DNA of 64,000 bases. Origin: Capsicum annuum (taxonomy: Eukaryota; Streptophyta; Magnoliopsida; Solanales; Solanaceae). The notes under the pieces were generated by a model. That model saw only the letters and a program-made list of their open reading frames with translations, ran no database searches and was not told where the DNA came from. The position numbers were made by a program, and so were the translations under genes. This document shows positions 23,561 to 35,395 of this stretch, one piece after another. Each line of letters starts with the position of its first letter. The stretch's first letter is position 1. The DNA lies in the NCBI RefSeq assembly GCF_002878395.1, contig NC_061115.1:52492787-52556786 (forward strand), read 5' to 3'.

Positions 23561-26500
23561 AAGTTCTCCTGATGTGATCACTGGTACATTACAAGTTTTC
23601 CATTTACATATTTATGATTTGCTAGATACAGTTTGTTGTCCTTTGAAACTCTATATATAGCCATTGATTTTGGAGTCAGTCCCAAAATTCTAGTAGAGCC
23701 TTTCTCAGTCTTTACCCTAGTGGGTAAATCTATCATAGCTCGGTGGGTATACAGGAACTGTCCAATTATGATATCTCAAAAAGTTACTTTAGTAGACTTA
23801 GTCGAATTAGAAATGACTAATTTTGATGTCATTCTCAATATGGATTGGCTTTATTCCTGCTATGCCTCAGTCGACTGCAGAAATAGAATTGTCCAGTTTC
23901 AGTTTCCAAATAAGCCCATCCTAGAATAGAGAGGTAGTACTTTTGCACTTAGGGGTCAGCTTATTTCTTACCTTCGGCCAAGAAAAATTATGTCTAAGGG
24001 ATGTGTCTACCATCTCGTTTGAGTCCAGGACTCTAGGTCAGAAACCCCTAATCTTAAATCAGTGTCAGTAACATGTAAATTCCCAGATATATTTCTCAAA
24101 GATCTTCTCGAAGTTCCTCTCAAAAGGGAAATAGACTTTAGAATAGACCTTCTTCCAAACACTCAGCCTATATCTATTCTTCCATACAGAATAGCACCTA
24201 TAAAACTCAGGAAATTAAAAGAACAGTTGAAGGATCTCTTAGATAATGGATTCATCAGACCCAATATGTCCCCGTAGGGTGCCCCAGACTTATTATTTTC
24301 GTAAAAAAGATAGTTATCTCAGAATGTGTATTGACTACTGTTAGCTAAATAAAGTCATGGTCAAGAACAAGTATCCACTTCCCAAAATTGATGACTTATT
24401 TGACTAACTTCAGGGTGCCAGTTACTTTTCTAAGATAGACCTTAGATCAGGATATCATCAGCTCAGAGTCAAAGAATGTGACATCTCAAAGACAACTTTC
24501 AAAACTCGATATTGTCACTTTGAATTCTTAGTCATGTCTTTTGGTCTTACAAATGCCCCTGTAGTCTTCATGGACTTGATGAACCATGTGATCAAAAAGT
24601 ACTTGGACATGTTCGTCATAGTCTTCATAAATGACATTCTTGTCTACTCTCGCAGTGAGCATGATCATGTAGACCATCTCAAAATAGTATTTCAAACTCT
24701 CAAAAACCATCAGCTATTTACCAAATTTAGTAAGTACAAATTTTGTCTAAGGTCAATAGCCTTCCTTGGCCATATCATTTTCGATGATAGCATTAGAGTT
24801 GATTCCTAAAAGATCAAAGGAGTGAGAAACTAGCCTAGACCTATCTCTCTATTAGATATCACGAGTTTATTAGGCTTGGTTGTCTATTACCTATGGCTTG
24901 TTGAGGGATTTTCATCTATTTCATCCCCTATGTCCAGATTGACTCAGAAGAAAGTTAAATTCCAGTGGTCAAATTTTTATGAAAAGAGTTTTCAAGAGTT
25001 GAAGACTCGACTCACTACAGGTCTAGTTTTGACCCTACCAGATTATTTTGATGGGTTTGTGGTATATTTTGATGCCTCCAGAGTTGATTTTGGGTGTGTT
25101 TTGATGCAGAGAGGTAAGTTTATAGCCTACACCTCTAGACAGCTTAATCCCTATGAAAAAAACTATCCTGCTCATGATTTTAAGTAAGCAGTAGTAGTTT
25201 TCTCCTTAAAGATTTGGAGGAACTATTTGTATGGTGTGCACGTTGATGTGTTCACAAATCATAAGAGCCTGCAGTATGTGTTCTCTCAGAAAGAACTAAA
25301 CCTTCGTTAAAGAAGATGGTTGGAGTTATTGAAAGACTACGATCTGAGTGTTCGGTATCATCCGGGTAAAGCCAATGTAGTGGATGATGCTCTCAGTAGG
25401 ATGTTTTATGGGTAGTGGTTCTCATGTGGAGAATGGTAACAAAAAGATAGTTTAGGAAGCTTATCAGTTTTCCCGACTAGGTGTTTGCTTAGTCGATTCT
25501 TCAAAAGCTAGTTTATGGGTGCAGAGTAGTTCAAAATCGTCCCTAGTTTCTGCGGTAAAGAAAAAGCAGGATAGGGATCCCAGTCTAGCTAAGTTAAAGG
25601 AATCAGTTAGAGATTAGAAGGTAGAAGTTTTCTCCTAAGAGGGAGATGGTGTGTTGCTCTACCAGGGTCGGCTATGTGTGCCAGGTGTAGATAATTTGAG
25701 ACAAAAAATTCTTGTAGAAGCGCATGGTGCGTGCTACTCTATTCATCCAGGGGCCACTAAGATGTATCGTGATTTGTGGCAGATCTATTGGTGGAGTGGG
25801 ATGAAGAGATACATTGCAGAGTTTATGGCTAAATGTTCAATAGGTTAAGATCAAGCATCAAAAGCTAGTGGGTCCATGCAGGAGTTCAGTATTCCCACTT
25901 GGAAGTGGGAAGAAGTGAACATGGACTTTGTGATGGATTTTCCTCGTACTTGTCACCAGCATGATTCAGTTTGGATCATTATAGATAGGATAACCAAATC
26001 AGCTCATTTCCTATCAGTCCATACCTCTTATTCAGCCGAGGATTATACCAAACTCTATATTAGGGAGTTGGTCAGATTGCACGGTGTTCTGTTGTCCATT
26101 ATCTTAGACAGAGGTACGTAGTTTACCTCATATCTAAAAGGCATTCCAAAAGGGTCTTGGTACCCAAGTTCACCTCAATACAACCTTTTATCCTCAGATA
26201 GATGGTCAAGCAGAAAGAACCATTCAAAGTTTAAAAAATATGCTGCGAGCATGTGCGATAGACTTTAAAGGTAGTTGGGAGGACTACATTCCTTTGATTG
26301 AATTTGCATATAACAATAGCTATCATTCCAGTATTCAGATGTCTTCATTTGAGATTCTTTATGGGAGGAGGTGTAGATCTCCCATTGGTTGGTTTGAAGT
26401 GGGAGGCCACTGTGGTAGGGCCTGACTTGGTATTTGATACCTTAGAGAAATTTTAGTTGATTAGGGAAAGGCTTAAGACAGCTTAGAGTAGATAAAAATC

Positions 26501-26990
26501 ATACATAGATATGCGTAGAATAGATCTCAAGTTTGATATTAGTGATTTTGTGTATTTGAAAATCTCTTCTATGAAAGGAGTGAAATGGTTTGGCAATAAG
26601 GGAAAATTCAGTCCCCAATATCTCAGCCCTTACTGAATTCTCAGCCATTTCGGAAAGGTAGCTTACAAGCTGGAGTTGCCTTCTGACTTAGATTCAGTGC
26701 ATCCAGTATTCCATGTCTCCTTGCTTAAGAAATGCATAGGTGAACCAGCAATCATAGTCCCTATAGAGGGCATAGATATTCAGAATACCCTCTTTTATGA
26801 AGAGATCCCAATCTAAATTCTTGATTATCAAATTCGCAGACTGAGGAATAAAGAAGTCCCTCTAGTCAAAGTGCTTTAGAGGAATCAGTCTGTTAAGAGA
26901 GCTACTTGGGAAGTAGAAGCATACATATGAATGAGGTATCCTTACCTTTTCTCCGCATACTCAGACTCAGCCCAAGGTAATAAATTTCTT
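23561..26990 (+). pseudogene. pol of family B element: protease, RT, RNase H, integrase
   Basis: Pieces in three frames follow the usual gypsy order. The protease to RT linker is at 23633-23929, the RT start at 24062-24277 and the RT core at 24320-24810. In the RT, the catalytic box reads FINDILVYS, with Asn in place of the first Asp of the pair. RNase H lies at about 24990-25400. An integrase zinc-binding region (H...H...C at 25700-25845) is followed by the integrase core (25876-26425), and a C-terminal part (to about 26940) contains a FGKVAYKLELP-like string. Many TAG/TAA/TGA codons and shifts interrupt it. The order protease-RT-RNaseH-integrase identifies Ty3/gypsy rather than copia. Confidence 0.85.
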
Positions 26991-27339
26991 TGAATTTTCT
27001 CAGTCTCATGTTCAGATATAACTACCAACTTGGAATCAATTAACGTTGCATACACAGTCATGTATTTACGAATCAGTTCAGTTATTTACCTATGCATTAG
27101 ACATGCATATCCAGTATAGAAGCCATCTTATCAGTAACTCTAGTCATCCAATCATGAATCATATTTAGCTATATACTCATGCATCAGATATGCATGTTCA
27201 GTATGATAATTCAATATATTAGTAATTTTAGTTATGCAATCCTGCTTCAGTTATGTATGTCCAGTGTCTAATTCTAGTCTATCAGTATTTTTAGTTTAAT
27301 CATCTCATTCAAGGATGAATGTTCCCAAGGGGAAGATAT
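26991..27339 (+). promoter_or_regulatory. 3' untranslated part and polypurine tract of family B element
   Basis: No coding sequence. The part 27050-27300 repeats CAGTTAT/TATGCAT-like words with ATGCATATCCAGTAT (27111) and ATGCATGTTCAGTAT (27189). The tract CCCAAGGGGAAGATAT at 27324-27339 directly abuts the 3' LTR and is the probable plus-strand primer. Confidence 0.6.
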
Positions 27340-28158
27340 TGTAAGACCCCGCAAAATTCTAAGCTCAACTCAGTCTTTAAAGCTTTCTAAAGGGTCCCAC
27401 ACTTAGAAAATTCTAGCTAAGTATTCAGACTTAGTGTTATTTTGGCCTTCGTAAGTTGGCAACTCTATATCATGACTCTTATGACCTTAAAGTATCTATC
27501 TTTAGATAGATTCATGATCAAGAATGTCAGTAGGTGTTCCCGGACGAGTTTCATACTTTTCGGACCTTATTTGAACCACATTGGGAATCTAAAATAGTAC
27601 ATCAATGCAATCTCAGCGTGGTGCATCGGTCATTGCGTCTATCAATATTTTTCCTTGGCTCCAGTGGTAATTTCCAGTTAACCAAAGTGGACTCGACATG
27701 GTACGTTGTCCATCGTATTGATGCCAATGACGCAGTGCGTCGATCTGTGCATCGACAGTTCAGTTTTTAGTCATTAAAAAGTCATGTCTTTAAGGGTATT
27801 TGGTTCAGAGTTAGTGGTGAGTCCTTATAGTTCGAGGAAATAATTATTATTTTGGCATTTTAGTTTTATTTTGGTAGCCAGAGTTAGTTGGGGACTTATC
27901 TCATTAACTCCATATTTCAGACAGTTTAGAGGCTTTACAGACTAGAGTATTTTCAGACAGATGTTTCAGTTTCGATATTGTTATACCGTATTCCGTTTTA
28001 TTATAGTATTGAACCTTATGGAATATTTTCTACCTAAATTCGTATATTATAGTATTATCATTCAGTTAATACAGTAGGTACCACTCATGGATTAGTTTGT
28101 GGTCCTTCGAGATTATGAGCGTCGTGTAGCATTTGAGGTACAGACTCGGGGAGTAACA
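27340..28158 (+). repeat. 3' LTR of family B element, internally deleted
   Basis: 819 bases. It follows the 5' LTR from TGTAAGACCCCGCAAAATTC to GGGTATTTGG (counterpart near 20128), then jumps to CAGAGTTAGTGGTGAG (counterpart near 21830) and continues to GGGGAGTAACA. About 1.68 kb is missing, so the paired LTRs are unequal. Confidence 0.85.
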
Positions 28159-28484
28159 ACAGAATACATGAAAACCCTAAGAAACCAATCCTAAAAAAGA
28201 GGAAAATTAGAGTCAGTGGCCACCAACGAGGCCAATTATGATCCGTAGGTGGCACCTATGGATGGTAGGTGGTCCCACATGGGTACTAGTGTCAAAAAAC
28301 TACAAAAATATCTTAGGAACTACATGAAATATGACACCTATGGGGTGAAGGTACTGCCTACGGTCTGTAGGCAGTCCCCCATAGGTGACAATCTCAAATT
28401 TTCAATTTCTGGATCTATGGACTTCAACTTTCTGACACATGTTATGACACCTACTTTACATAAGTAGTACCTACGGGGCATAGG
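28159..28484 (-). repeat. LTR of element F, segment 2 of 3
   Basis: Begins with the 5-base duplication ACAGA and ends with ATAGG (28480-28484), where the Ogre-like element is inserted. It carries the repeated words CCGTAGG, CCTACGG and ACCTATGG of this LTR's U3 patch. It is continuous with 19661 on one side and 41211 on the other once both insertions are removed. Confidence 0.65.
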
Positions 28485-30626
28485 TGTCACACGCCATTTT
28501 TACCAAAAAGATTTCATTTTAAGGTTCGAAAGGATTTTTATTATTGTGTGACAAAAATGAAAATTTTTTTTGAAAAGGATTCATTTTACAATTAAATTTA
28601 GAGTCGCCACTTGGCATAATCGAGTGTGCCAAGTCACCTTTCAAAATCCTTTTTCAAAATAGTTTTGACTCTAAAACTGATCCGCGAACAGATATTTCGG
28701 CTAAGAAATTCTACTAACCGAGGGGAAAGTGTTAGGTACCCTTCAATCCCGTGGTTCGACCATGGTCTCTTGGTGGAGCATATCCGCTACTTTTAACAGT
28801 ACAAAGATACAAACAATACAAAACACATAAAATAATAAAACAAAAATGAAAAAGAATCCTAAAATATAGTATACAGTCCAATTATACAGTCCAAAAGAAA
28901 AATAAAAACGGCAGAAAATATAAACCTACTCTATTCTAAACTAATCCTAAACTATGCTTCCATGCTTTACCCGATTCCTCGGGCCTTGATCACGAACCTC
29001 CTTTGAAGACATAAAACGCCGGAGCATTCCCCGATGAATAAATACATGAAACCTTGGGGCATTCCTCGGTCAAATGAATACACTTGAATCAAATACGATA
29101 AACAAGAAAACATTCAACAAACATTCCACATTCAAACACTCAACAAAATACTATTCCAAATTTTGCCTACCCAAACCTACGTTTGCCTATCCATTTCAAC
29201 ATATCATAATTGTATCACGTTCCAACAATATTCATGATTATTCCAAATTAAACAAAAACAACAATAAATCAAAATTAATCTGAATTCACCCCTCTTATCA
29301 ATTTCTTAATTCCACCCCAAATAACCAATTTTACTTCTCAAACGAGATACCATTTCACTGTACAAACCATGATCAAAATAATCAACCCAAAATCAAATTA
29401 AACATGCATTCATCACCAACAAGGAATAAGATAACCAACCACAAACCAAATCAAACACGCACTCATCACCAACAAGGATAAAACAACACACATATACATT
29501 CCAAAATACCAAAATCATAGTAAATAATAAAATAAAAGAGGGAAATAGTAGAATTGGACTTTCCGATAATTGATTTTCATTGATAATAATATTTCAGAAA
29601 ACCAAATTTAGAATCCTATATAGAAACCTCAACAACAAACAAACTCCAAACTCGGTATCAAAAAATGGAAACCAGATACTGATTCAATTACTCGATTGAG
29701 ACTAACAAAACTCCAAATCATGAATATTGATACCACCTAATCCTAAAAAACCCCAAAGCACAATATCAAAAATGAATTCCGAAGGAAGACGAACTTGAAG
29801 CCCCCAAAATCTGATAAAAATTTGAAAACACGTGCAATCTGAACTCCAGTGAGCTAACTATGATGAAAAATGATGAGAATAGGTCAGATTCCGGTGAACC
29901 AGTCGCCGGAACAGTCACCATTAACTTGACATTCATTATTTCCCTTGATCATTACTTCATCTCAACCATTTTCACTTCTTTTCCACTTTTTATTGTATCT
30001 ATCCTCTATTTAAAAGAAGAAGAGAATGAAGATCATCATCCTCATTTGCGTCTATCTTTTGTTCACAAAGAAGGAGAAGTAGAAAAGGAATTGAGAAAAA
30101 ATTGCATGTTTTTTCCTAAAAAATGGTGTTTGTGCGTTCGTGGAGAAGAAGAGAATATGGAGCCTCTTTTTTTCAGCGATCTCTTTCGTATTTTGTGTCC
30201 CCCTGATAAAAAAGTTCTTGCCTTTTTCTATATCTTGTTATTGTATTTCTTGAATGAAAAATCAATATGTGGGCCCCCTTTTGAATATTGTGATCTGCAT
30301 GTAATATATGGTAAGGTGTAAGTGGAATTATCTCTCCGTGAGAGAATCTGTGAGTTAGTGTATATTATTGGTAAGATGAGGAAAAACATGAGGTCATATG
30401 GGGTAGGGTAGGTAAGGCTAGGCATATGGGATGGGGTAGGTTGTTAGGATGAGGTGTAAAATCAGTTAGGATAAGGGAATATTAGGGATTGGGGATTTAA
30501 TTTGTTAGGATTTCGTCATTATTTATTTTCTTATGGGAAAAGTGTAGAATGGGTGAGGGTTCCTGGTAAGGTGAGCTAAAAATGAGTAAAATTGAACTTC
30601 GGGAGGGATAAAATTAGGTGTCTATA
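28485..30626 (-). repeat. 3' LTR of Ogre-like element
   Basis: 2,142 bases on plus from TGTCACACGCC to GGTGTCTATA. It aligns over its full length with 39115-41205 (shared TGAAAAGGATTCATTTTACA and AACGAGATACCATTTCAC). The open frames inside it, including one of 153 codons at 29860-30321 plus, are not kept in the other LTR and are not genes. Confidence 0.88.
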
Positions 30627-30650
30627 TCATGCCCCTTTTTGGGTGTAAAC
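30627..30650 (-). promoter_or_regulatory. Polypurine tract of Ogre-like element
   Basis: On minus, ACACCCAAAAAGGGGCATGA directly precedes the 3' LTR start (TATAGACACC, first G changed). The A5-G4 tract is a suitable plus-strand primer. Confidence 0.65.
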
Positions 30651-30879
30651 ACAAAGTGTTTTCAGACAAAAAAGTAAACAACGCGACCAAATTTTGACCC
30701 AACCATTATTCAAAGAAAGATATAGATGGAAGGACAACCTAGTTGGAGAGTCGAGTGAGGTCCTGTCGAGGTTCTAGTACATGGCTCTATAATTACATCA
30801 ATAATGAAAATTACAAGCTAAAAGATAACTGAAATTACAAAAGTCCTATCTATGCAGCTTCATTTGGATTCCTGACTTG

Positions 30880-31170
30880 AGTTTCATCACCCTGTTCTTC
30901 AGGTGGGCTCCTGACTTCCAATTTCTTCACCTTATTGCTTGGCTTTTCATTTCTTCATCCTATTGGTTGACTTTTAATTTTATCACCCTGCTCTTTAGGC
31001 GGGCTCCTAACTTTCAATTTCATCACCCTATTCTTCAGGCGGGATCCTGACTTTCAATTTCATCACTTTGTTGCTTGACTTTAAACTTCTTAACCTTGTT
31101 GCTTGACTTTCAACTTCATATCCTTACTATTTGACTTTTCATTTATTCGCCATGTTCTTCAGGTGGGCTT
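30880..31170. repeat. Tandem array 1 in 3' part of Ogre-like element
   Basis: An imperfect array built on CTGACTTTCAATTTCATCAC with the insert CTGTTCTTCAGGCGGGCTC in some units. Units alternate between about 27 and 40 bases, with about eight copies. Too diverged to give exact boundaries. Confidence 0.7.
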
Positions 31171-31559
31171 CTGAAATCATATCAAAACTAGAAAGAAAAT
31201 TATTCCAAACAAAGATTATTATGAAGAGAGATTCCATTTGCCAGAAAAGTAAAGTTCCAAAAACAGGAATTAAATTTTTTGCCCAGTTTACCATTAGAGG
31301 ACTTTTGTGAATGTCAAATCCAATCATACATATTTCCATGTTACAATGATGAATCAATATTCTGACCAAGAAATACAAATCTTGAGAGTAAAATTAAATG
31401 ATCAAGACTAAGAAGTGTGTCTCTTAAGAATTAAAGTGAGGAATTCCAACTAAAAAGTTCATCTTCTAGAGCTAAAGGTTCACATTAGAAAGTGTGCCAC
31501 CTGACAAATTTAAAACAGACAAGGAAGTGTGTCTCCTAAGGGTTGGTTAAGTGCAATGA

Positions 31560-31965
31560 TTTCACTAGAAAGTACATCTTCTAGAAATCAAGGGGACTGA
31601 CTCGACAAGGAAATAAATCTTCTAGGAATCAAAGGGGAATGACTCGAATAGGAAATACATCTTCTAGGAATCAAGGGCACTGATTCGACCAAGAAGTACA
31701 TCTTCTAGGAATCTAAGGGACTGACTCAACTAAGAAGTACATCTTTTAGGAATCAAGGGGACTAACTCAACTAGAAAGTACATCTTCTAGGAATCAAGGG
31801 GGATAACTCGACCAGGAAGTACATCTTCTAAGAATCAAGAGGGGTGACTCAACCAGGAAGTACATCTTCTAGGAATCAAGAGGAATAAATCAACTATGAA
31901 GTACCTCTTCTAGGAATCAAGGGGGGTGATTCGACCAGAAAGTACATCTTCTAGGAATCAAGACT
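31560..31965. repeat. Tandem array 2, unit about 41 bases, roughly ten copies
   Basis: The repeating unit is seen as GAAGTACATCTTCTAGGAAT followed by CAAGGGGACTGACTCGACCA. Counting between successive GTACATCTTCTAGGAAT words gives 41 bases in the best-kept pairs. Copies differ by substitutions only in most places, so spacing is regular. Confidence 0.85.
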
Positions 31966-31974
31966 TAAGTTAGG

Positions 31975-33050
31975 AAGTGCATCACCTAATAAGTAAAATT
32001 TGAATTACCCAATCAAGGAAGTGCTTCTCCTTACCAATGCTGCTTGAATTACCAAATCAAGGAAGTGTGTCTCCTTACTAATGCCACTTGAATTACAAAA
32101 ACAAGGAAGTGCGTCTCCTTACTAATGCTGCTTGAATTACTCAAACAAGGAAGTGTGGCTCCTTATAGATGCCACTTGAATTACCCAAACATGGAAGTGT
32201 GTCTCCTTACAAATGTCGCTAGAATTACCTAAATAAGGAAGTGCGTCTCCTTATAAATGTCTTTTGAATTACTCAAATAAAAAAGTATGTCTCCTTACAA
32301 ATGCTGCTTGAATTGCCCAAATAAGGAAGGGTGTCTCCTCACAAATGCCGCTTGAATTTCCCAAACAAGAAAGTGCGTCACCTCATAAATGCCGCTTGAA
32401 TTACCTTAACAAGGAAGTAAATATCCTCACTAATGTCGCTTGAATTTCCCAAATAAGGAAATACGTCTCCTTACAAATGTTGCTTGAATTACCCAAACAA
32501 AGAAGTGTGTATTCTTACAAATGTTGCTTGAATTACCCAAACAAAAAACTGCATCTCCTTACAAATGTCGCTTGAATTACCCAAACAAGGAAGTGTGTCT
32601 CCTCATAAATGTTGCTTGAATTTCTCAAATAAGGAAGTGCATCTCCTCACAAATGTCGCTTGAATTGCCTAAACAAGGAAGTGCATCTCCTTACAAATGT
32701 TTTTTAAATTTCCCAAACAAAGAAGTGCGTCTCCTTACAAATGTTGCTTGAATTACACAAAAAAGGAAGTGCATCTCCTTACAAATACCACTTGAATTAT
32801 CTAGAAAAGAAAATGTGTTTCCTTACAAATACCACTTGAATTTCTCAAGGAAATGCGTCTCCCTACAAATGTCACTTAATTTATCCATCTAAGGAAATGC
32901 ATCTCCTTACAAATGTTAATTAATTTAACCATACAAGAAAATTTATCTCCTTACAAATGTCACTTAATTTATCCATACAAGGAAATGTGTCTCCTTACAA
33001 ATGTCATTTAATTACCCAAGGAAATGCGTCCCCTAGACAAGGAAGTGTGT
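31975..33050. repeat. Tandem array 3, unit about 44 bases, over 20 copies
   Basis: The unit is seen as TTGAATTACCCAAACAAGGA followed by AGTGCGTCTCCTTACAAATG and TCGC, 44 bases in the best-kept copies. The array runs for more than 1 kb and decays at its right end, where some units lose part of the first half (32830-33050). It shares the AAGT-(G/A)C-TCTC/TTCT core with array 2, so both probably descend from one ancestral unit. Confidence 0.87.
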
Positions 33051-33849
33051 CTCCTAGAGATATTGGATTATAAGTTTTACCATGGTTTTGATTACCAAAC
33101 CTATGCAGCAACATTGCCTCTTGCATTTATAGAAGTGAGAATATTACGGCCTTTGATGTTTAGGCTTATAAAGCCTTGATTTAAAGGTAACATGTGTTCT
33201 TGTTTCATACAAAAAAAACTTTTGAGTTTATAAAACATGGTGGCTGGTTTGTGGCTTTAAGTTTTGTGGCATTCGCTCTTTCCCCCATCACATTCAACCT
33301 TGACTCCAGCCATTAGCATATGTCATTGACTTGCCACATCATTGACCAAACTCAAATTATTAAGAGTGGCTCTGAAAAAAATATAGTATCTCTACTTTGC
33401 CATGCTCCTCAAATAAACTTTGAACCTTGGGATTTCCATGAGTTCCAAAATTTGTCTATTGATGAAGCTCTTTTCATGCCTTATTCTAACTTACAATCAT
33501 GCTTTTTCATGTGCTAGCCTTTTGTCTTGCTCTGTGTAATTGAAGAAGCTGCTAGACAGTTTTAAAATCTTTTCTCTCTTATTTTGACATGGACTTACTC
33601 AAACACAAAAGAAAAATGACAATGATTTTATTTGGATAACTGAGTCAAGAAAATAAAATAAAAATAAAAAGAAGAAATAAAAAACAATGAATATCCCTAT
33701 TTGAAATAAAGAATAAAAAATTTATCTAAAAATGACAGTCAACTCTAATGATTATGCCATGCATTTTGGATTAAGATGCCTAATCTTTCCATCCAAACTT
33801 TTGCCAATAGTTGTTGAGTTAATGGCCTTGAAACTGAGTTACTTCCTTG

Positions 33850-34135
33850 GGCTTAATTACATTCGGAGACCTCATTCATCTAGTGGCTCCTTGAAAGGTT
33901 TTCGCCAACAAGCCTCTCCCATTTTTTAACTCACAATTGCCTTATGGTGCCCATGAGGATTTTCACCAATGAGACTCTCTTATTTTATTTCACCCAACTC
34001 ACAGTCATCTTATGGTGCCCGTGATGAGTTTTCCCCAATAAGATTCTCTCATTTTTATCCATCTCAACTTGTTATCGTCTTACGGATCCCGTGAGGGTTT
34101 TTACAAATAAGACTCTCATTTTTTCTTTCTCTCTT
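33850..34135. repeat. Tandem array 4, unit about 75-90 bases, three to four copies
   Basis: Units contain TTATGGTGCCCGTGA, then TTTTC-CCAA-AAGA and CTCTC-ATTTT words, e.g. at about 33940, 34013 and 34080. It lies in the same non-coding part as arrays 1-3 but is unrelated in sequence. Confidence 0.7.
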
Positions 34136-35395
34136 GATTCCTTATGCTAAGGAAGACAAGTAGTTCCCAAAATATGTTATCATATCCATTTCATGCCTAG
34201 CCTTAACATTCTCAAAGATTGATCTGAAGGTCTTTATTTAGTTATAGCTTGGCTTTTGGATAGGGTTAGAAAGAAGGGATAGCATGAGGCTCAAATGACA
34301 CTGGAAGTATGGTGAGACTTACAACTTTTGAAACCAACTCAAAAAATGAAGATTAACTCATGCCCCAGTTTTTTTTAACTGGGAAATTCTAAATTGTTCA
34401 TCTGGTTGGACCGAGCCCGGAGTAGGGCAGCCTACGTATCTCACCCCCAAAAGACGAGAATTAGGCCACGCATAGTTCTAGTAACTTGTTCTTTTACTTG
34501 ATCCTGAATTCTTCTTTTTCTCTTTTACAGACTCTTTTTCCCTTTGAAACTATTCTGACTCTATTTTTCTCAACACTCTTCTCTTTTCTTTCTTTTTGGA
34601 TACATTTTCTTTTTCTTCTTCTTTTTTAAAATTTTTCTGACTCTATTGTTTTCCCTGAAACTTTTGTTTTGAGCTTTGCTGACTCTATCTTGATTCCAAA
34701 ATAGAGGTATGAAAGAAAATAATACTAAAGCTCAAATAGGGTAAACAAAGGATGACACGATGTTTAGATAACAGAATGAAATGCCTTCGTCATATCAATC
34801 CTTGAAAATGCAAGTACATATCATGCAATACGAAAGTTAAAGATGAAGATCATTTGTGAAATCTTTTAAGCATTAACTTTGACTTAGTTTGTGCATTACT
34901 ACTTCTTATGCACTTTTGTAGAATAAAACTCCACTTTTATTGTACACTCCTCACATTAAATGACTCATGATTTTGGGGAGCTGATAATCTTTTCATTCAC
35001 AAAGCCACTATTTGACCATATTGAGACATTTCATTCAATTGATGACCAAGTTATTCTTGTGATTCTCAAAATAAGTTCCTTAATTTTCAAAGAAGGCTTC
35101 AACTTGTCACCAAATGTCTCAACACTCTACCTATTTTCTCAGATATTTTTTATCTGGCTAAAAATTATGCACACATGTCATATCACTAGAATCAACATAA
35201 AATATACCTTATAAAGAAAACATACAAATAATACATATTTAAAATACAAAGGGAAAGGGATACTTTATTTAGTTGAAATAAAAGATAGAAAGGTTTGAAC
35301 ATAAATGAAAAAGGGACAAAACAAGATAGGTCCCGAACTACAATCTTAAAAAATTTGGATAACAGAAAAGAAAACAAAACAAGATACTAAAACCT
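34136..35395 (-). other. Non-coding part of Ogre-like element between gag and arrays
   Basis: No RT, RNase H or integrase was recognised on minus, where pol would be expected after gag. It includes one copy of the conserved motif described at 34405-34485 and long pyrimidine-rich runs (34500-34690). The small open frames (34960-35214 plus, 35377-35192 minus) lack any domain. Confidence 0.6.
34405..34485. repeat. Conserved 75-base motif of Ogre-like element, copy 1
   Basis: Contains GCCTACGTATCTCAC and GAGAATTAGGCCACGCATAG. Related copies are at 37426-37500 and 38012-38088, in the 5' leader and gag start of the same element. Confidence 0.7.

Larger units (their letters stand above)
19662..28158 (+). 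mobile_element. Family B Ty3/gypsy retrotransposon, complete but dead
   Basis: An 8.5-kb plus-strand element: 5' LTR (19662-22162), tRNA-Met-type primer site, gag, protease, reverse transcriptase, RNase H, integrase, polypurine tract and 3' LTR (27340-28158). The flanking 5-mers are ATAGA (19657-19661) and ACAGA (28159-28163), a target duplication with one later change. Every domain is interrupted by stops or shifts. The 3' LTR lacks about 1.68 kb present in the 5' LTR. It is inserted in the LTR of element F. Confidence 0.88.

Noticed and set aside
29860..30321. 153-codon open frame on plus
   Set aside because: It lies inside the 3' LTR of the Ogre-like element, antisense to it; the matching stretch in the other LTR is broken, and no domain is recognisable.
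31560..33050. Regularly repeated 41- and 44-base units that might look like a CRISPR array
   Set aside because: Units are head-to-tail and diverge throughout, there are no constant repeats separated by unique spacers, no cas-like genes exist, and the setting is a plant retroelement.
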